DNA of 64,000 nucleotides from Saccharolobus caldissimus (GCF_020886315.1 NZ_AP025226.1:2072001-2136000), one strand, 5' to 3'; positions 18,706 to 30,149 are shown, counted from the first letter of the stretch. The notes: generated from the letters alone by a model not told the origin. A program made the numbers and translations.

Positions 18706-19092
18706 TTGCAGGTAGATGCGATACCTTTAGCGTTAAGATATAAAATACAATACCCAGACGAGTTCATAAATGCAATTAAAAGGGGAGAAATATTAGCTAC
18801 AAAATGTAAAAACTGTGGAGCTACTTACTTTCCTCCTCAAAGGGATTGTTACAATTGCGGCAAAAACGAGATGGATTGGGTTAAAATAGATAATGAAGGA
18901 GAACTAATGACTTATAGTATAGTATTTCAAAAACCTCAAGGTTTTGAGAATTATGACAATTATGTTATAGGCATTGTAAAAACTAAGGATAATATAAGCT
19001 TAATGGTTTGGATAAAAGGGGAGCCGAAAGTAGGAACAAAGGTAAGGTTAACAACTGATGGAATAAGGCTGATAGGTGAGGTAATAAAATGA
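18706..19092 (+). CDS. DUF35 zinc-ribbon / OB-fold protein, thiolase partner
   Basis: The 128-residue product has an N-terminal helix, a rubredoxin-like zinc ribbon with four Cys (CKNCG ... CYNCG, about 31-50) and a C-terminal OB fold (about 55-125, ending VRLTTDGIRLIGEV). DUF35 proteins bind CoA intermediates and join thiolases. The start is TTG at 18706 with a strong AGGAGGTGA eight bases upstream, and it lies five bases after the thiolase stop. The gene overlaps the PaaK-like gene by 4 bases, which makes a three-gene operon. Confidence 0.85.
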   Translation: MQVDAIPLALRYKIQYPDEFINAIKRGEILATKCKNCGATYFPPQRDCYNCGKNEMDWVKIDNEGELMTYSIVFQKPQGFENYDNYVIGIVKTKDNISLMVWIKGEPKVGTKVRLTTDGIRLIGEVIK

Positions 19093-20396
19093 GTGTGAAA
19101 TTAATTTATGATGAAACGAACCCTAAAACATTAAATAAGGAAGAAATAAACGAGGTTCAGAGGATTAGGTTAAGGAGTATAATCCATAAAGTTTACGAGA
19201 ATTCACCTTACTATCATAAGTTATTTAAGGAAAGGGGAATAAGACCAGAAGATATAAGAAGTATTGAAGACCTAGTTAAAATACCGTTTACTACAAAAGA
19301 CGATTTAAGAAAAAGAGCTTATCCTCACGGTGGTGATTTCTTAGCAGTACCCTTTAACCAAATAGTAGGCTGGCATATGACTTCTGGGACAACTGGAATA
19401 CCTACGGTTAATGCATACACTTGGAATGACATTGAGGTTTGGACTAATCTAGTTGCAAGAAGCTTAAGAACTGCTGGCGTTACCAATAATGATATTGTTA
19501 TGAACATCTACGGCTATGGTCTATTCACTGGTGGAATTGGATTACATCAAGGTATTCAGAGAATTGGAGCTAAGGTAATACCATGGAGCACAGGAAGGAC
19601 TGAGGCATTAGTTAAGGCATTAAAGGATTTTAAAGCTACTGTGATAACTGGAACTCCATCTTATGAGTTATTAGTTGCAGAAACTATAGTTAAATTAGGC
19701 ATAGATCCAGAAAGGGATTTAGAGCTTAGACTCGCAATCCCTGGAGCTGAGGCTATGACAAAGGAGATGCTTGAGAGAATAGAATTAGAGCTAGGGTTAA
19801 AGAAAAGAGGAGGGAGAGCTCTTGAAATTTACGGCTTAACAGAAGGCTTAGGACCTGGAGTGGCTCAAGAATGTCCTAATGATAATCATGAATGGATGCA
19901 CATCTGGACTGACCATTATGTTGTTGAAATTATAGATCCAGATACTGGTGAAAGAGTTTCTGAGGGTGAAGAAGGAGAAATGGTAATTACAACCCTTACT
20001 AAGGATGCCATGCCTTTAATTCGCTATAGAACTAGGGACATTACAAGTATGATAGATAGCGATGATGAAATTCCGTTTCCTAAAATTAGAATGATTAAGG
20101 GAAGAGTAGATGATGTTATATTTTATAAGGGTGTTAAGCTATTTCCTACTGCGATCAATCACGTTGTAATGGCCCATCAAGAGATCTTAGAATATCAGAT
20201 AATAGTGGATAAATCAACTAGGGAGCATAGATTAATAATCAGAGTCGAGACTGAAAAACCATCAGAGAAATTGAGAGAAAAATTGATAGAAGAAATTAGA
20301 ACAGTAGCATTTGTAACGCCAGAGATAGAATTTGTAAATGTTGGTACTTTGCCTAGATTTGAGGGTAAATCTAGGAGGGTAATCATAAAAGAGTAA
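19089..20396 (+). CDS. Phenylacetate-CoA ligase (PaaK-like, AMP-forming)
   Basis: Activates an aromatic or aliphatic acid to its CoA thioester through an acyl-adenylate. The 435-residue length matches PaaK. Motifs: the N-terminal PaaK segment NSPYYHKLFKERG, ATP-loop HMTSGTTGIPT (about 96-106), EIYGLTEGLGPG (about 253-264), TKDAMPLIRYRTRDI with the AMP-binding Asp, and a C-terminal domain RMIKGRVDDVIFYKGVKLFP. The ATG overlaps the DUF35 stop by 4 bases. True substrate unknown; with the adjacent thiolase, crotonases and PaaI-type thioesterase it suggests a complete acid-to-acetyl-CoA route. Confidence 0.86.
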   Translation: MSVKLIYDETNPKTLNKEEINEVQRIRLRSIIHKVYENSPYYHKLFKERGIRPEDIRSIEDLVKIPFTTKDDLRKRAYPHGGDFLAVPFNQIVGWHMTSGTTGIPTVNAYTWNDIEVWTNLVARSLRTAGVTNNDIVMNIYGYGLFTGGIGLHQGIQRIGAKVIPWSTGRTEALVKALKDFKATVITGTPSYELLVAETIVKLGIDPERDLELRLAIPGAEAMTKEMLERIELELGLKKRGGRALEIYGLTEGLGPGVAQECPNDNHEWMHIWTDHYVVEIIDPDTGERVSEGEEGEMVITTLTKDAMPLIRYRTRDITSMIDSDDEIPFPKIRMIKGRVDDVIFYKGVKLFPTAINHVVMAHQEILEYQIIVDKSTREHRLIIRVETEKPSEKLREKLIEEIRTVAFVTPEIEFVNVGTLPRFEGKSRRVIIKE

Positions 20397-20597
20397 TACA
20401 GTTATTAATAATGTGAATTTATTTGAGAATCTTTATTATTAAATAATTATTGTATTCCGTATAAATTTCAAATCAATCAAAATTTTGTAGATATAAACAA
20501 TATAAATCTACTTTTATTATATGTTAAAATATATTTTAAGATAAAACTAAAATAACTAACAATATTCTTGAAAAAATATATTGTTGAAATAAACGAA

Positions 20598-20607
20598 ATA
20601 TTTAAAA
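20598..20607 (+). promoter_or_regulatory. Promoter of the tusA-SQR-dsrE-DUF1641 operon
   Basis: ATATTTAAAA, preceded by a purine-rich BRE-like CGAA, lies about 35-44 bases before the tusA ATG, predicting a leader of about a dozen bases. It is the only TATA-like element near the start in the 245-bp gap after the PaaK-like gene. The rest of that gap is AT-rich with no gene visible. Confidence 0.5.
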
Positions 20608-20641
20608 GTATGTATGCAAGATAATATTATTAGGGAAAGAT

Positions 20642-20875
20642 ATGAGTTCTCTTAAGATATATAAGGAGTTGGATTTGACAAGCTCATCTTGTGCAGGCCC
20701 TATAGGTGAGCTATCTAGCGTTGTTGATGAGTTGAGGGAAGGTGAGGCTGTTAAGGTGATTTTAGGTGATGAGGCTACTAAGAAGGATATAACATTATGG
20801 GTTAAGAAGAGGGGTTTAAAGCTAATACAAGAGTCTCAAGAGGGAAACAAATACATACTATTGATAGGAAAATAG
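20642..20875 (+). CDS. tusA: TusA-family sulfur carrier protein
   Basis: Small (77 residues) sulfur-carrier of the TusA/SirA fold. It has the beta-alpha-beta-alpha pattern with the sulfur-binding Cys in SSSCAGPIGELSSVVDEL (Cys17) and the second conserved block AVKVILGDEATKKDITLWVKKRG. The usual Cys-Pro-x-Pro is Cys-Ala-Gly-Pro here. In Sulfolobales TusA passes persulfide or thiosulfonate sulfur with DsrE proteins. First gene of a four-gene run with SQR-like, DsrE and DUF1641 genes (gaps of 11, 0 and 2 bases). Codon use is richer in G/T-ending codons than in neighbours. Confidence 0.85.
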   Translation: MSSLKIYKELDLTSSSCAGPIGELSSVVDELREGEAVKVILGDEATKKDITLWVKKRGLKLIQESQEGNKYILLIGK

Positions 20876-20886
20876 GTGGGTAAATT

Positions 20887-22044
20887 ATGCCTAAAAGAAT
20901 TATAGTTGCAGGAGGAAATATAGGAGGTACGATAATAGCTAATAGATTGGTTCAGAAATTAGAAAGTGAAATAAATAAGGGTGAAGTGGAAGTAGTAGTT
21001 TTAAATAAATCTGACGAACACGTATACTTACCAGGTCAATTATTGGTGGCATTTGGTTTAGAAGTACCAGGAGAGTTAATAAGAAAAGAACGCGAATTAT
21101 TAGACCATAGGGTTAAATTCTTACATGGAGATAAGGGTACAATAACTAAGATAGACGTAGCTAATCATAGTATTCATACCGCAGACGGAGCAGTTCATAA
21201 TTACGACTATTTAGTGATTACTACTGGAGTGGAGTATACATGGGACGAAATACCAGGTTATAGGGCAGCGGCACATACTCCTTATGAGTTTGATGCCGCA
21301 TTAAAGATGAGAGAAGCTTTAGAGAAATTCCAAGGAGGTACGATAGTAGTTAATACTGCTAGATTGCCTCATAGGTGTCCCGTAGCACCATTAGAGATTA
21401 CATTAATTTTAGACGATTATCTGAGAAAGAGGGGGATTAGGGATAAGACTAAAATAATATATACTTATCCGGTTCAAGGAGTTTTCGGAAGACCTATAAC
21501 AAATAAATTCATGTTACAGATATTTGAGCAGAGGGGCATAGAGGTTCATTCTCCATTTACAGTAAAAAGTGTTGATCCCAATGAAAAAGTTATAGAATCG
21601 CAAGAAGGGGAGAAACTCAAATTCGATATGCTAATAGGCGTTCCTCCAAACATGGGAGCTAAGGTTATTGAAGATTCCGGAATAGGAGATAGAAGAAGAT
21701 GGGTACCTACAGATAAATTCACTTTAAGAATGAAGGATCAGTCAAACGTATATGTAATGGGAGATGCTACTGATTTACCAGTATCTAAGGCAGGATCTAC
21801 TGCTGATTTCGAATCTTATGTAGTAGCTCATAATATAGCTAATGACATAAAGGGTAATTTAGGTGTTAAGAATTACGGGGGAGATGTTTTATGTTATATA
21901 GCAACTGGTACGGATCAGGCTACATATATTAGATTTAGCTATACTATGAACGAAAGTCCGCCACCACCTTCATATATACACTGGTGGGGAAAGATAATGT
22001 ATAATAAAATGTACTGGACAGTTACTGCTAAGGCAGTGGTGTAA
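20887..22044 (+). CDS. Sulfide:quinone oxidoreductase-like FAD flavoprotein
   Basis: Pyridine-nucleotide-disulfide-type flavoprotein of 385 residues. The N-terminal FAD Rossmann motif is [15 protein letters not shown] (about 7-21). [14 protein letters not shown] segment follows and [21 protein letters not shown] (about 295-315) is the second FAD-binding block. A conserved Cys lies in [10 protein letters not shown] (about 160), as in SQR/FCSD proteins, but I see no third active-site Cys in the C-terminal third other than Cys339, so the reaction may differ from classical SQR. It sits between tusA and dsrE, which suggests it oxidises a protein-bound or small sulfide rather than, or besides, free sulfide (inference). 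Confidence 0.82.
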   Translation: MPKRIIVAGGNIGGTIIANRLVQKLESEINKGEVEVVVLNKSDEHVYLPGQLLVAFGLEVPGELIRKERELLDHRVKFLHGDKGTITKIDVANHSIHTADGAVHNYDYLVITTGVEYTWDEIPGYRAAAHTPYEFDAALKMREALEKFQGGTIVVNTARLPHRCPVAPLEITLILDDYLRKRGIRDKTKIIYTYPVQGVFGRPITNKFMLQIFEQRGIEVHSPFTVKSVDPNEKVIESQEGEKLKFDMLIGVPPNMGAKVIEDSGIGDRRRWVPTDKFTLRMKDQSNVYVMGDATDLPVSKAGSTADFESYVVAHNIANDIKGNLGVKNYGGDVLCYIATGTDQATYIRFSYTMNESPPPPSYIHWWGKIMYNKMYWTVTAKAVV

Positions 22045-23552
<1,508 letters not shown>

Positions 23553-23620
23553 ATTTTTTTCCTAATTTTCCTAACTGTATTGATCACAAAATATTTAAGA
23601 ATAGAGTGGAATTAAGGCTT

Positions 23621-23974
23621 ATGCGAATTGCTGTAACGTATGATAAGTCACAAGAATTAAAGCCATTAGATGAGGCTGAAATAATAGGCGTAATAGACGA
23701 GGAAAAGAAAGAAGTCGAACAATATGAAAATCCAGGAGTAGGAAGTAAAGAGGCGACAATGTCGGTGATCTTAGACTTAAATACAGATGCCATAATAGTG
23801 AGGCCTAAGTTCTTATGCCCTGGTTCTTATATGATGTCCTATGGTAAGCTTAGATACATTCCAACAAGCTATAGAACATTAAAGGAGGTATTAGAACATT
23901 TAGAGGAGATAAAGAAGAATATAAAGGAGGAGTTAGACGAGGAGATGTATGCTGAAGAAATGGAGGAGTTTTAA
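23621..23974 (+). CDS. NifX/NifB-type dinitrogenase cofactor-fold protein
   Basis: The 117-residue product begins MRIAVTYDKS, has strand AEIIGVIDEEKKEVEQYENP and then GVGSKEATMSVILDLNTDAIIVRPKFLCPGSYMM, the layout of the RNase H-like NifX/NafY domain, with an acidic C-terminal tail (EELDEEMYAEEMEEF). Archaea without nitrogenase use such proteins in iron-sulfur or metallocofactor handling. I chose the ATG at 23621, which sits about 26 bases from an ATATTTAAG TATA box (leaderless); a GTG at 23606 would add five residues. It converges with the HTH gene, overlapping it by 4 bases. Confidence 0.7.
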   Translation: MRIAVTYDKSQELKPLDEAEIIGVIDEEKKEVEQYENPGVGSKEATMSVILDLNTDAIIVRPKFLCPGSYMMSYGKLRYIPTSYRTLKEVLEHLEEIKKNIKEELDEEMYAEEMEEF

Positions 23975-24210
23975 TCATTAAATAATTTATAGCACTCATC
24001 TATTTCTAATATAGAATACATTCTTTCTCTTGCGTCATCTAAGCAAGGTAAGGTTTTTATTAATCCCTTTTCCCTAAGAATTTTTAATGCATAACGTAAA
24101 GTCCTGGTTGGTAATTTTGTTTGCTCTTGTAACTCCTTAAATCTCACTACCTTCTTTTCTATAAGTACTTTTAATACAAGTTTTGCGGAGGGCGGAAGTT
24201 TTTCCATCAT
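23971..24210 (-). CDS. Winged-helix transcriptional regulator, small
   Basis: The 79-residue product has an HTH of the MarR/ArsR-like winged-helix kind: LPPSAKLVLKVLIEKKVVRF, turn ELQEQTKLPTRTLRYALKILREKGLI (recognition helix TRTLRYALKIL), then a wing ending DDARERMYSI. It has one Cys near the wing (TLPCLDD) and one in IDECYKLF, which might sense oxidation or sulfur (inference). The ATG at 24210 has a purine-rich AAAAGGAAAAG upstream; a TTG at 24255 would add 15 residues. It follows the rhodanese gene on the same strand and is a candidate regulator of this sulfur neighbourhood. Confidence 0.75.
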   Translation of the reverse strand: MMEKLPPSAKLVLKVLIEKKVVRFKELQEQTKLPTRTLRYALKILREKGLIKTLPCLDDARERMYSILEIDECYKLFND

Positions 24211-24263
24211 CTTTATCTTTTCCTTTTTATTTCTTAAGACTTTCGTTAGGTGCAAAAATGATT

Positions 24264-24665
24264 TTATTTTAACAATTTCTTTAATAATTTATACCATAAC
24301 ATACCGTTCTCATCCATTCCCTTACTTATCTCATAGCCCATTCTAATCCATAATTCCATTCCTCCAAGCATATTGTAAACTTTTAATCCATCAAATAAAT
24401 AATGTTTATTATAAATTAACCAAGTTGATCTATTTGCGTGTTCGCAAACTATGGCGACAGAATTGGCATTTAATAATGGGAATAGTTCTTCAAAATAATC
24501 TAACGGTAATAAGATTGCCCCTGGTATATGATGTTCCTCGTATTCCCAGGGTTGTCTAATATCTACTACTGTAATTGAATTAGTTTTAATTAGTTTTCTA
24601 ATAATGGATGGTGGTACACTTTGAATGTTGTGAAAATAAGGAGACCTTCTCTCTGTTACTTGCAT
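24264..24665 (-). CDS. Rhodanese-domain sulfurtransferase
   Basis: Single-domain rhodanese of 133 residues. It has ITVVDIRQPWEYEEHHIPGAILLPLDYFEEL (about 31-61, given in part: VVDIRQPWEYEEHHIPGA), and the active-site loop is CEHANRST (Cys74), where the persulfide forms. The C-terminal NMLGGMELWIRMGYEI is the standard rhodanese end. A TATA-like GTTTAAATT about 26-30 bases before the ATG suggests a leaderless start. It heads a two-gene unit with the HTH regulator and lies divergent from the SelD-related gene. Confidence 0.88.
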   Translation of the reverse strand: MQVTERRSPYFHNIQSVPPSIIRKLIKTNSITVVDIRQPWEYEEHHIPGAILLPLDYFEELFPLLNANSVAIVCEHANRSTWLIYNKHYLFDGLKVYNMLGGMELWIRMGYEISKGMDENGMLWYKLLKKLLK

Positions 24666-24812
24666 CGCATTTTAAACTCTTAAGAGAAGAATTTAAACAT
24701 GTCGAAATTTTAGATTTTAGAAACCAATTTTATTTTCAATGAAATTTACATAAAATGCCTAAAACTCTATGTTAGCTAACTTTTTATTTTCTTAAAAGAA
24801 TATGCTAACTTG

Positions 24813-26207
24813 ATGGCTATTGACAACCTAATTGATAAATTCAGAGCAAATTTAGACAAGTATAAGAAAATGGGTCTCAATCCGTTATCATTAGCTACTG
24901 GATGTGCTGTAAAAGTAGATTTAATAGACACAGTATATCCTGCAATACAGAAAATAAGAGGGGAATTGATAAGAAGAAATATAGAGATATTGCCTAGAGA
25001 AGACGCTGATATCTTTGTAACTAGGGAAAAAATGGAAATGAAAAGGATAATCAATGGTGGGGAATTTGACGCAGATAGGGCTGTAAGTCTAATTCAAGTC
25101 AATCAGGAGACTGCAGGAGATCCAAATAAATTCGCCGAATTTTTATTAAAAACATATACGTCAATAAAGACTTCAAGGAAGCTAACTATTGGAAAGGGTC
25201 ATTCTATTGTTACAACTAATCCTAAAGGTGAGGTTGCTGTATTAGATCTGTTCAGGCTTGAAGGAGGAAAGGAAAATTCATATACAGTAGCAAATAACGA
25301 CACAATACAAATAGTAGATCCGTTAGATGACCCAGGGTCACAAATGCAAGTCGACGTAGCCATCTCAAATTCTTTAAATGATCTCTTCACAAAAGGAGTA
25401 TTCCAAGATCTTAAAATGATCCCAGTTGCAGATGCTCCAGTTAATGAATTAAAACAGCAACTGTTAAGAAATTTTGAAAACTATTCGAGAACTTACTCTA
25501 TAGAGTTATTAAACGATGTACAACCTAACTCTAAAACGCTTATGATAGGTGCAACTGTGATAGGTAAGTCGGATCACGAGTTACCTACATTTTATAATAA
25601 AGTTAATGAAAACATGGAAATATTAGTTACTAGACCAGTAGGTGAGCTAACTCCAATTAATGTCTATATGTGGATGTTAACGGTTCCAGAGTTAATAGAA
25701 GATATGGAAGCTAGGGGTATCACCATACAAAGAGTTGAGGAAGCTAAAAAGAGGGCCCTAAACTATATGAGATCTCCAAATATAGAGGTGGCTAAAATCA
25801 TTTATGAATATTTACCACCATTTGGTGGTGCATTTAATGAGGAATCTCATATAGCTATGACTACAGATGTAACTGGTCCTGGTATATTTGTGATTAAAGA
25901 GTTTGCTGAGAAAGCCCAAGTTGATATAGAGCTTTTCGAGATTCCAGTCATAGATAAGGAAATACATGAATTTGCTACAGAGAATTTCATTATTCCAAAC
26001 TCTACTGCTGGAACGAATGGTGCTATTGTTATTTTCGCTCATAAAAAGGTTATTAATGAAATTTATGATGAGTTAAAGAAAAAAGGACAAGAGCCTTACA
26101 TTATAGGTAAGGTTATAGGTAAGGGAAATGGTACTGTAATAGCTCCTTCTACAATTACTAAATATATCCATAGGAATAACGTGTTAAGACAATTTAAGAT
26201 AAAATGA
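24813..26207 (+). CDS. SelD-related (AIR-synthase superfamily) protein, putative sulfur metabolism role
   Basis: Resembles selenophosphate synthetase (SelD) of the PurM/AIR-synthase ATPase superfamily. The 464-residue product has the N-terminal [13 protein letters not shown] (about 27-39), which matches the SelD catalytic GCGCK region with Gly-Cys-Ala-Val-Lys, so one Cys and the Lys are kept. Other blocks are [37 protein letters not shown] and [17 protein letters not shown]. The length exceeds the usual SelD (about 350), partly through a middle insertion. No selenoprotein genes are seen and Sulfolobales are thought not to use Sec. Orphan SelD-like genes are linked to sulfur metabolism in such archaea. 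Start: ATG 24813, about 26 bases after a CTTTTTATT TATA-like box. Confidence 0.75.
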   Translation: MAIDNLIDKFRANLDKYKKMGLNPLSLATGCAVKVDLIDTVYPAIQKIRGELIRRNIEILPREDADIFVTREKMEMKRIINGGEFDADRAVSLIQVNQETAGDPNKFAEFLLKTYTSIKTSRKLTIGKGHSIVTTNPKGEVAVLDLFRLEGGKENSYTVANNDTIQIVDPLDDPGSQMQVDVAISNSLNDLFTKGVFQDLKMIPVADAPVNELKQQLLRNFENYSRTYSIELLNDVQPNSKTLMIGATVIGKSDHELPTFYNKVNENMEILVTRPVGELTPINVYMWMLTVPELIEDMEARGITIQRVEEAKKRALNYMRSPNIEVAKIIYEYLPPFGGAFNEESHIAMTTDVTGPGIFVIKEFAEKAQVDIELFEIPVIDKEIHEFATENFIIPNSTAGTNGAIVIFAHKKVINEIYDELKKKGQEPYIIGKVIGKGNGTVIAPSTITKYIHRNNVLRQFKIK

Positions 26208-26317
26208 AATATTTCTTTTATGAAATATTTCTATATAGAATTATTACTCCTTTTAAGTCATGTTAATAAAAAATGTTTAATTAGTTACTTTTACGTAACT
26301 CTTCATTGTTTAACAAT
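26205..26317. promoter_or_regulatory. Cluster of palindromes in the SelD-related / molybdoenzyme gap
   Basis: The 205-bp gap holds GAAATATTTC twice (26206-26215 and 26222-26231), AGTTAC-TTTTAC-GTAACT (26283-26300) and ATTGTTTAACAAT (26305-26317). The inverted symmetry suggests operator sites or a hairpin terminator plus operator for the molybdoenzyme operon that starts at 26413. This is a pattern observation only; AT-rich DNA makes short palindromes common. Confidence 0.3.
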
Positions 26318-26412
26318 GCAAGAAGTATCAACAAAATTTTTTATAATATATGGATTTTAGCTAAATATTTTTTAATACGATAAAATAAATAGTTAAACAT
26401 CTATTATATTTT

Positions 26413-27261
26413 GTGTACCCACCAGATTTTAGTTACGTTAGAGTTACTACTGTGGAAGAAGCGACTAAGTTCTTAGAATCTCATGATGATGCTAGACCAA
26501 TAGCTGGAGGGCAGAGTTTAATACCCATGCTTAAGTTGCGAGTGATATCTCCAAGTTATATAGTAGATCTTAATCCAATAAACACGTTAAGCTATATAAG
26601 TAGTAGTTATAGTTCTACAAGGATTGGCGCACTGACACGTTATTACGAGATATTGAAAAGTGATTTAGTTAAAATAAATGTTCCTTTATTATACCAAGCA
26701 GTAAAAGTAGTAGGTGATATGCAAGTTAGAAATCTCGGTACAATTGGAGGAAGTACTGCTAATGCCGATCCTTCAGCTGACATACCAACAGTATTAACAG
26801 CATTAAATGCAGATATTATATTAACTTCATCCTCTGGTAGTAGATCAGTAAAAGCCTTAGATTTCTTTAAAGGTGCTTTTACTACTGATATAAAAAAGGG
26901 TGAAATAATAAGTGAAATTGTATTACCAAACTTAGAGGGATATAGAACATTTTACAAAAAAGTTGTGAGAAGAGCTGGTGATTTTGCCCTGGTTTCCTTG
27001 GCCTTTGCAATAAAATTGAGGGGTAATGAAATAGAAGATATAAGATTAGCTTATGGAGGAGTTGGAGATAAGCCCTTTAGAGCCTTAGAGGTTGAAAAGA
27101 ACGTTATAGGAAGGAGATTAAATAATGAACTCGTAGAAGAGATCGTAAGTAAGGTTTCTAACCAGGTAAATCCCCCCTCAGATACAAGGGGGAGCTCCTG
27201 GTACAGAAGGGAAGTTATGAAAATTATAACTCGTAATACTCTAAAGGAGGTGATGGGTTAA
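26413..27261 (+). CDS. FAD-binding medium subunit of xanthine dehydrogenase family enzyme (glyceraldehyde oxidoreductase-like)
   Basis: FAD-binding medium (CutM/CoxM-type) subunit of 282 residues. The two FAD motifs are present: AGGQSLIPMLKLR (about 36-48) and NLGTIGGSTANADPSAD (about 111-127). It carries electrons from the 2Fe-2S subunit to the acceptor. The order medium-small-large and the sizes (about 31, 18 and 82 kDa) match the glyceraldehyde oxidoreductase purified from Sulfolobus acidocaldarius, which turns glyceraldehyde into glycerate in the non-phosphorylative branch of sugar breakdown. Start GTG at 26413 (MYPPDFSYVRV). The next gene begins directly after its stop. Confidence 0.85.
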   Translation: MYPPDFSYVRVTTVEEATKFLESHDDARPIAGGQSLIPMLKLRVISPSYIVDLNPINTLSYISSSYSSTRIGALTRYYEILKSDLVKINVPLLYQAVKVVGDMQVRNLGTIGGSTANADPSADIPTVLTALNADIILTSSSGSRSVKALDFFKGAFTTDIKKGEIISEIVLPNLEGYRTFYKKVVRRAGDFALVSLAFAIKLRGNEIEDIRLAYGGVGDKPFRALEVEKNVIGRRLNNELVEEIVSKVSNQVNPPSDTRGSSWYRREVMKIITRNTLKEVMG

Positions 27262-27753
27262 ATGTTAATTGTAAATAAGGGTGAAAAGGTAAAAGTTAAG
27301 GTAAAGGTAAACGGTATATGGTATGAAAGATATGTAAGCCCTAGGATGCTATTAGTTGATTTCATAAGAGACGAGTTAGGGCTTACTGGAACTAAAGTAG
27401 GTTGTGATACTACTACTTGTGGGGCATGTACTGTATTACTAAACGGAAGATCTGTGAAATCGTGCACGATTTTCGCAGTACAAGCTGATGGGGCAGAAAT
27501 TACAACTATTGAAGGTTTATCTGTAGATTCTAAACTTCATCCAATACAAGAGGCATTTAAAGATAATTTCGCTTTACAATGCGGATTTTGCACGCCAGGA
27601 ATGATAATGCAATCCTATTTCTTATTAAAGGAAAATCCAAATCCTACAGAAGAAGAAGTAAGGGATGGTCTTCACGGAAATATATGTAGATGTACTGGAT
27701 ATCAAAATATTATTAAAGCTGTTTTAGATGCCTCCAGGAGGTTGAGAGCATGA
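27262..27753 (+). CDS. 2Fe-2S small subunit of xanthine dehydrogenase family enzyme
   Basis: The 163-residue small subunit binds two 2Fe-2S clusters. The plant-ferredoxin-type cluster uses [16 protein letters not shown] and SCTIF, and the second uses [10 protein letters not shown] and [12 protein letters not shown]. All eight Cys are visible. The N-terminal [19 protein letters not shown] is about 10 residues longer than usual. It overlaps the large-subunit gene by 4 bases (ATGA) and adjoins the FAD-subunit gene with no gap. Confidence 0.93.
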   Translation: MLIVNKGEKVKVKVKVNGIWYERYVSPRMLLVDFIRDELGLTGTKVGCDTTTCGACTVLLNGRSVKSCTIFAVQADGAEITTIEGLSVDSKLHPIQEAFKDNFALQCGFCTPGMIMQSYFLLKENPNPTEEEVRDGLHGNICRCTGYQNIIKAVLDASRRLRA

Positions 27754-29999
27754 GCTATGTAGGAAAACCAGTAAAAAGATTATATGATGACAAATTTGTT
27801 ACAGGTAAAAGTACTTATGTTGACGACATAAGAATGCCAGCACTTTATGCCGGATTCGTGAGAAGTACGTATCCTCATGCATATATTAAGAGAATTGATG
27901 TAAGTGATGCATTAAAGGTTAACGGTATCGTTGCAGTATTTACTTCAAAAGAGATAAACCCATTATTAAAGGGTGGAATAAGACCCTGGCCTACTTATAT
28001 TGACCTCAAATCATTCAGATACATAGAGAGAAAGGCATTTCCAGAAAATAAGGTCAAATACATAGGAGAACCGGTTGCAATTGTCATAGGGCAAGATAAG
28101 TATAGTGTTAGAGATGCGATAGATAAAGTAGTAGTAGATTATGAACCTTTAAAACCAGTAACGAGTATGGAAGAGGCTGAGAAAGATCAAATTATAGTTC
28201 ACGATGAATTAAAAACTAATATATCTTACAAAATACCGTTTAAAGCAGGAGAAATAGATAAGGCATTTAATGAGGCAGATAAAATCGTTAAAGTCGAAGC
28301 TATAAACGAAAGACTCATACCAAACCCCATGGAACCCAGAGGGATAATAGCCAGATATGAGGGAGGAACTTTATCCATTTGGTATTCCACACAAGTTCCC
28401 CATTATATGAGATTAGAATTCTCAAGGATATTTGGTATTCCAGAAAGCAAAATAAGAGTCTCAATGCCAGATGTGGGTGGAGCATTTGGCAGCAAAGTTC
28501 ACTTAATGCCGGAAGAGCTAGCAGTAGTAGCATCATCAATAATATTAGGTAGACCAGTAAGATGGACTGCCACTAGAAGTGAGGAAATGTTAGCCAGTGA
28601 AGCTAGACATAACGTATTTACTGGAGAAGTAGCAGTGAAGAAAGATGGAACGGTTCTAGGAATTAAAGGGAAGCTATTGTTAGATTTAGGTGCGTATATG
28701 ACAGTTACCGCTGGTATACAGCCATTAATAATTCCTATGATGATACCTGGGCCATATAAAATACGCAATTTAGATTTAGAGAGTGTTGCAGTGTACACAA
28801 ATACTCCTCCAATTACTATGTATAGAGGAGCAAGTAGACCTGAGGCAACATACATAATTGAGAGGATAATGAGTACGGTAGCAGATGAGCTAGGATTAGA
28901 TGATGTTACTGTTAGAGAGAGAAATCTAGTTACAGAATTACCGTATACCAATCCTTTTGGACTAAGATATGATAGTGGAGATTACGTAGGGTTGCTAAAA
29001 GAGGGTGTTAAAAAGCTAGGATATTACGAGTTAAAGAAATGGGCTGAGGAAGAGAGGAAGAAGGGCCATAGAGTAGGAGTAGGATTAGCATTTTACTTAG
29101 AAATATGTAGTTTTGGTCCATGGGAATACGCTGAAATTAGGGTAGATGAAAGAGGAGATGTGTTAGTGATCACGGGGACGACTCCACACGGTCAAGGTGC
29201 AGAAACTGGTATTGCCCAATTGGTAGCAGATGCTTTCCAAATTGATATAAATAGAGTTAGAGTAATATGGGGTGATACTGATACTGTTGCAGCGAGTATG
29301 GGAACCTATGGATCAAGGTCAATAACTATTGGAGGATCAGCTGCCATGAAAGTAGCGGAAAAAATATTAGATAAGATGAAAAGAATTGCTGCCTCTACAT
29401 GGAATGTTGACGTTCAAGAAGTTCAATATGAAAAGGGAGAATTTAGACTAAAAAGTGACCCCAGTAAAAGAATGAGTTGGGATGACGTGGCTAATTTAGC
29501 GTATAGAAGTCATGATCCAGGTTTAGTTGAAAAGCTAATATATGAAAATGACGTAACGTTCCCATACGGTGTTCATATAGCTGTAGTAGAAGTTGATGAC
29601 ACTGGAATAGCCAGAGTTTTAGAATATAGGGCTTATGATGACATAGGTAAGGTTATTAATCCAGCATTAGCTGAAGGTCAGATACATGGAGGAGGATTAC
29701 AAGCAGTAGGTCAAGCTTTATATGAACAAGCATTACTTAACGATAACGGTCAGTTAATAGTAACATATGCAGACTACTATATTCCAACAGCAGTTGAAGC
29801 ACCTAAATTCACCTCAATATTTGCGGAGAATTATCATCCTTCTAATTATCCCACAGGTAGTAAAGGTGTAGGTGAGGCTGCACTTATAGTGGGTCCTGCA
29901 GTTATAATCCGAGCATTAGAGGACGCTGTAGGTGCAAGGTTTACTAAGACTCCAACTACTCCAGAAGAGATTTTGAGAGCAATTATGTCTAAAAGATAA
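27750..29999 (+). CDS. Molybdopterin-binding large subunit of xanthine dehydrogenase family enzyme (glyceraldehyde oxidoreductase-like)
   Basis: The catalytic subunit, 749 residues, binds the molybdenum-pterin cofactor. Visible family blocks are [24 protein letters not shown] (start), [17 protein letters not shown] (about 237-253), [29 protein letters not shown] (a Q-x-G-Q-G-type loop), [11 protein letters not shown] and the terminal [14 protein letters not shown], where the catalytic Glu lies. The active-site substitutions that tell aldehyde from CO or nicotinate enzymes cannot be fixed by eye. Length and operon order suit glyceraldehyde oxidoreductase or a related aldehyde oxidase. Last gene of the operon; a T-rich stretch follows (30001-30021). 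Confidence 0.88.
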   Translation: MSYVGKPVKRLYDDKFVTGKSTYVDDIRMPALYAGFVRSTYPHAYIKRIDVSDALKVNGIVAVFTSKEINPLLKGGIRPWPTYIDLKSFRYIERKAFPENKVKYIGEPVAIVIGQDKYSVRDAIDKVVVDYEPLKPVTSMEEAEKDQIIVHDELKTNISYKIPFKAGEIDKAFNEADKIVKVEAINERLIPNPMEPRGIIARYEGGTLSIWYSTQVPHYMRLEFSRIFGIPESKIRVSMPDVGGAFGSKVHLMPEELAVVASSIILGRPVRWTATRSEEMLASEARHNVFTGEVAVKKDGTVLGIKGKLLLDLGAYMTVTAGIQPLIIPMMIPGPYKIRNLDLESVAVYTNTPPITMYRGASRPEATYIIERIMSTVADELGLDDVTVRERNLVTELPYTNPFGLRYDSGDYVGLLKEGVKKLGYYELKKWAEEERKKGHRVGVGLAFYLEICSFGPWEYAEIRVDERGDVLVITGTTPHGQGAETGIAQLVADAFQIDINRVRVIWGDTDTVAASMGTYGSRSITIGGSAAMKVAEKILDKMKRIAASTWNVDVQEVQYEKGEFRLKSDPSKRMSWDDVANLAYRSHDPGLVEKLIYENDVTFPYGVHIAVVEVDDTGIARVLEYRAYDDIGKVINPALAEGQIHGGGLQAVGQALYEQALLNDNGQLIVTYADYYIPTAVEAPKFTSIFAENYHPSNYPTGSKGVGEAALIVGPAVIIRALEDAVGARFTKTPTTPEEILRAIMSKR

Positions 30000-30149
30000 A
30001 TTTTTTGTGAAAACTTTTTCTTTAATGTATAATAGATACTAAATAAGATTATAAATTATTCATATTCCCTAATGCTAAAGTACTTTGCATAATTTTGAAG
30101 GTAAAGCTTTTTAATGTAATTTAATATATTAATATATTGAGGTGAAGTA

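Noticed and set aside
23606-23620. GTG start for the NifX-like gene
   Set aside because: The ATG at 23621 is placed better for leaderless initiation and starts the conserved fold (MRIAVTYD).
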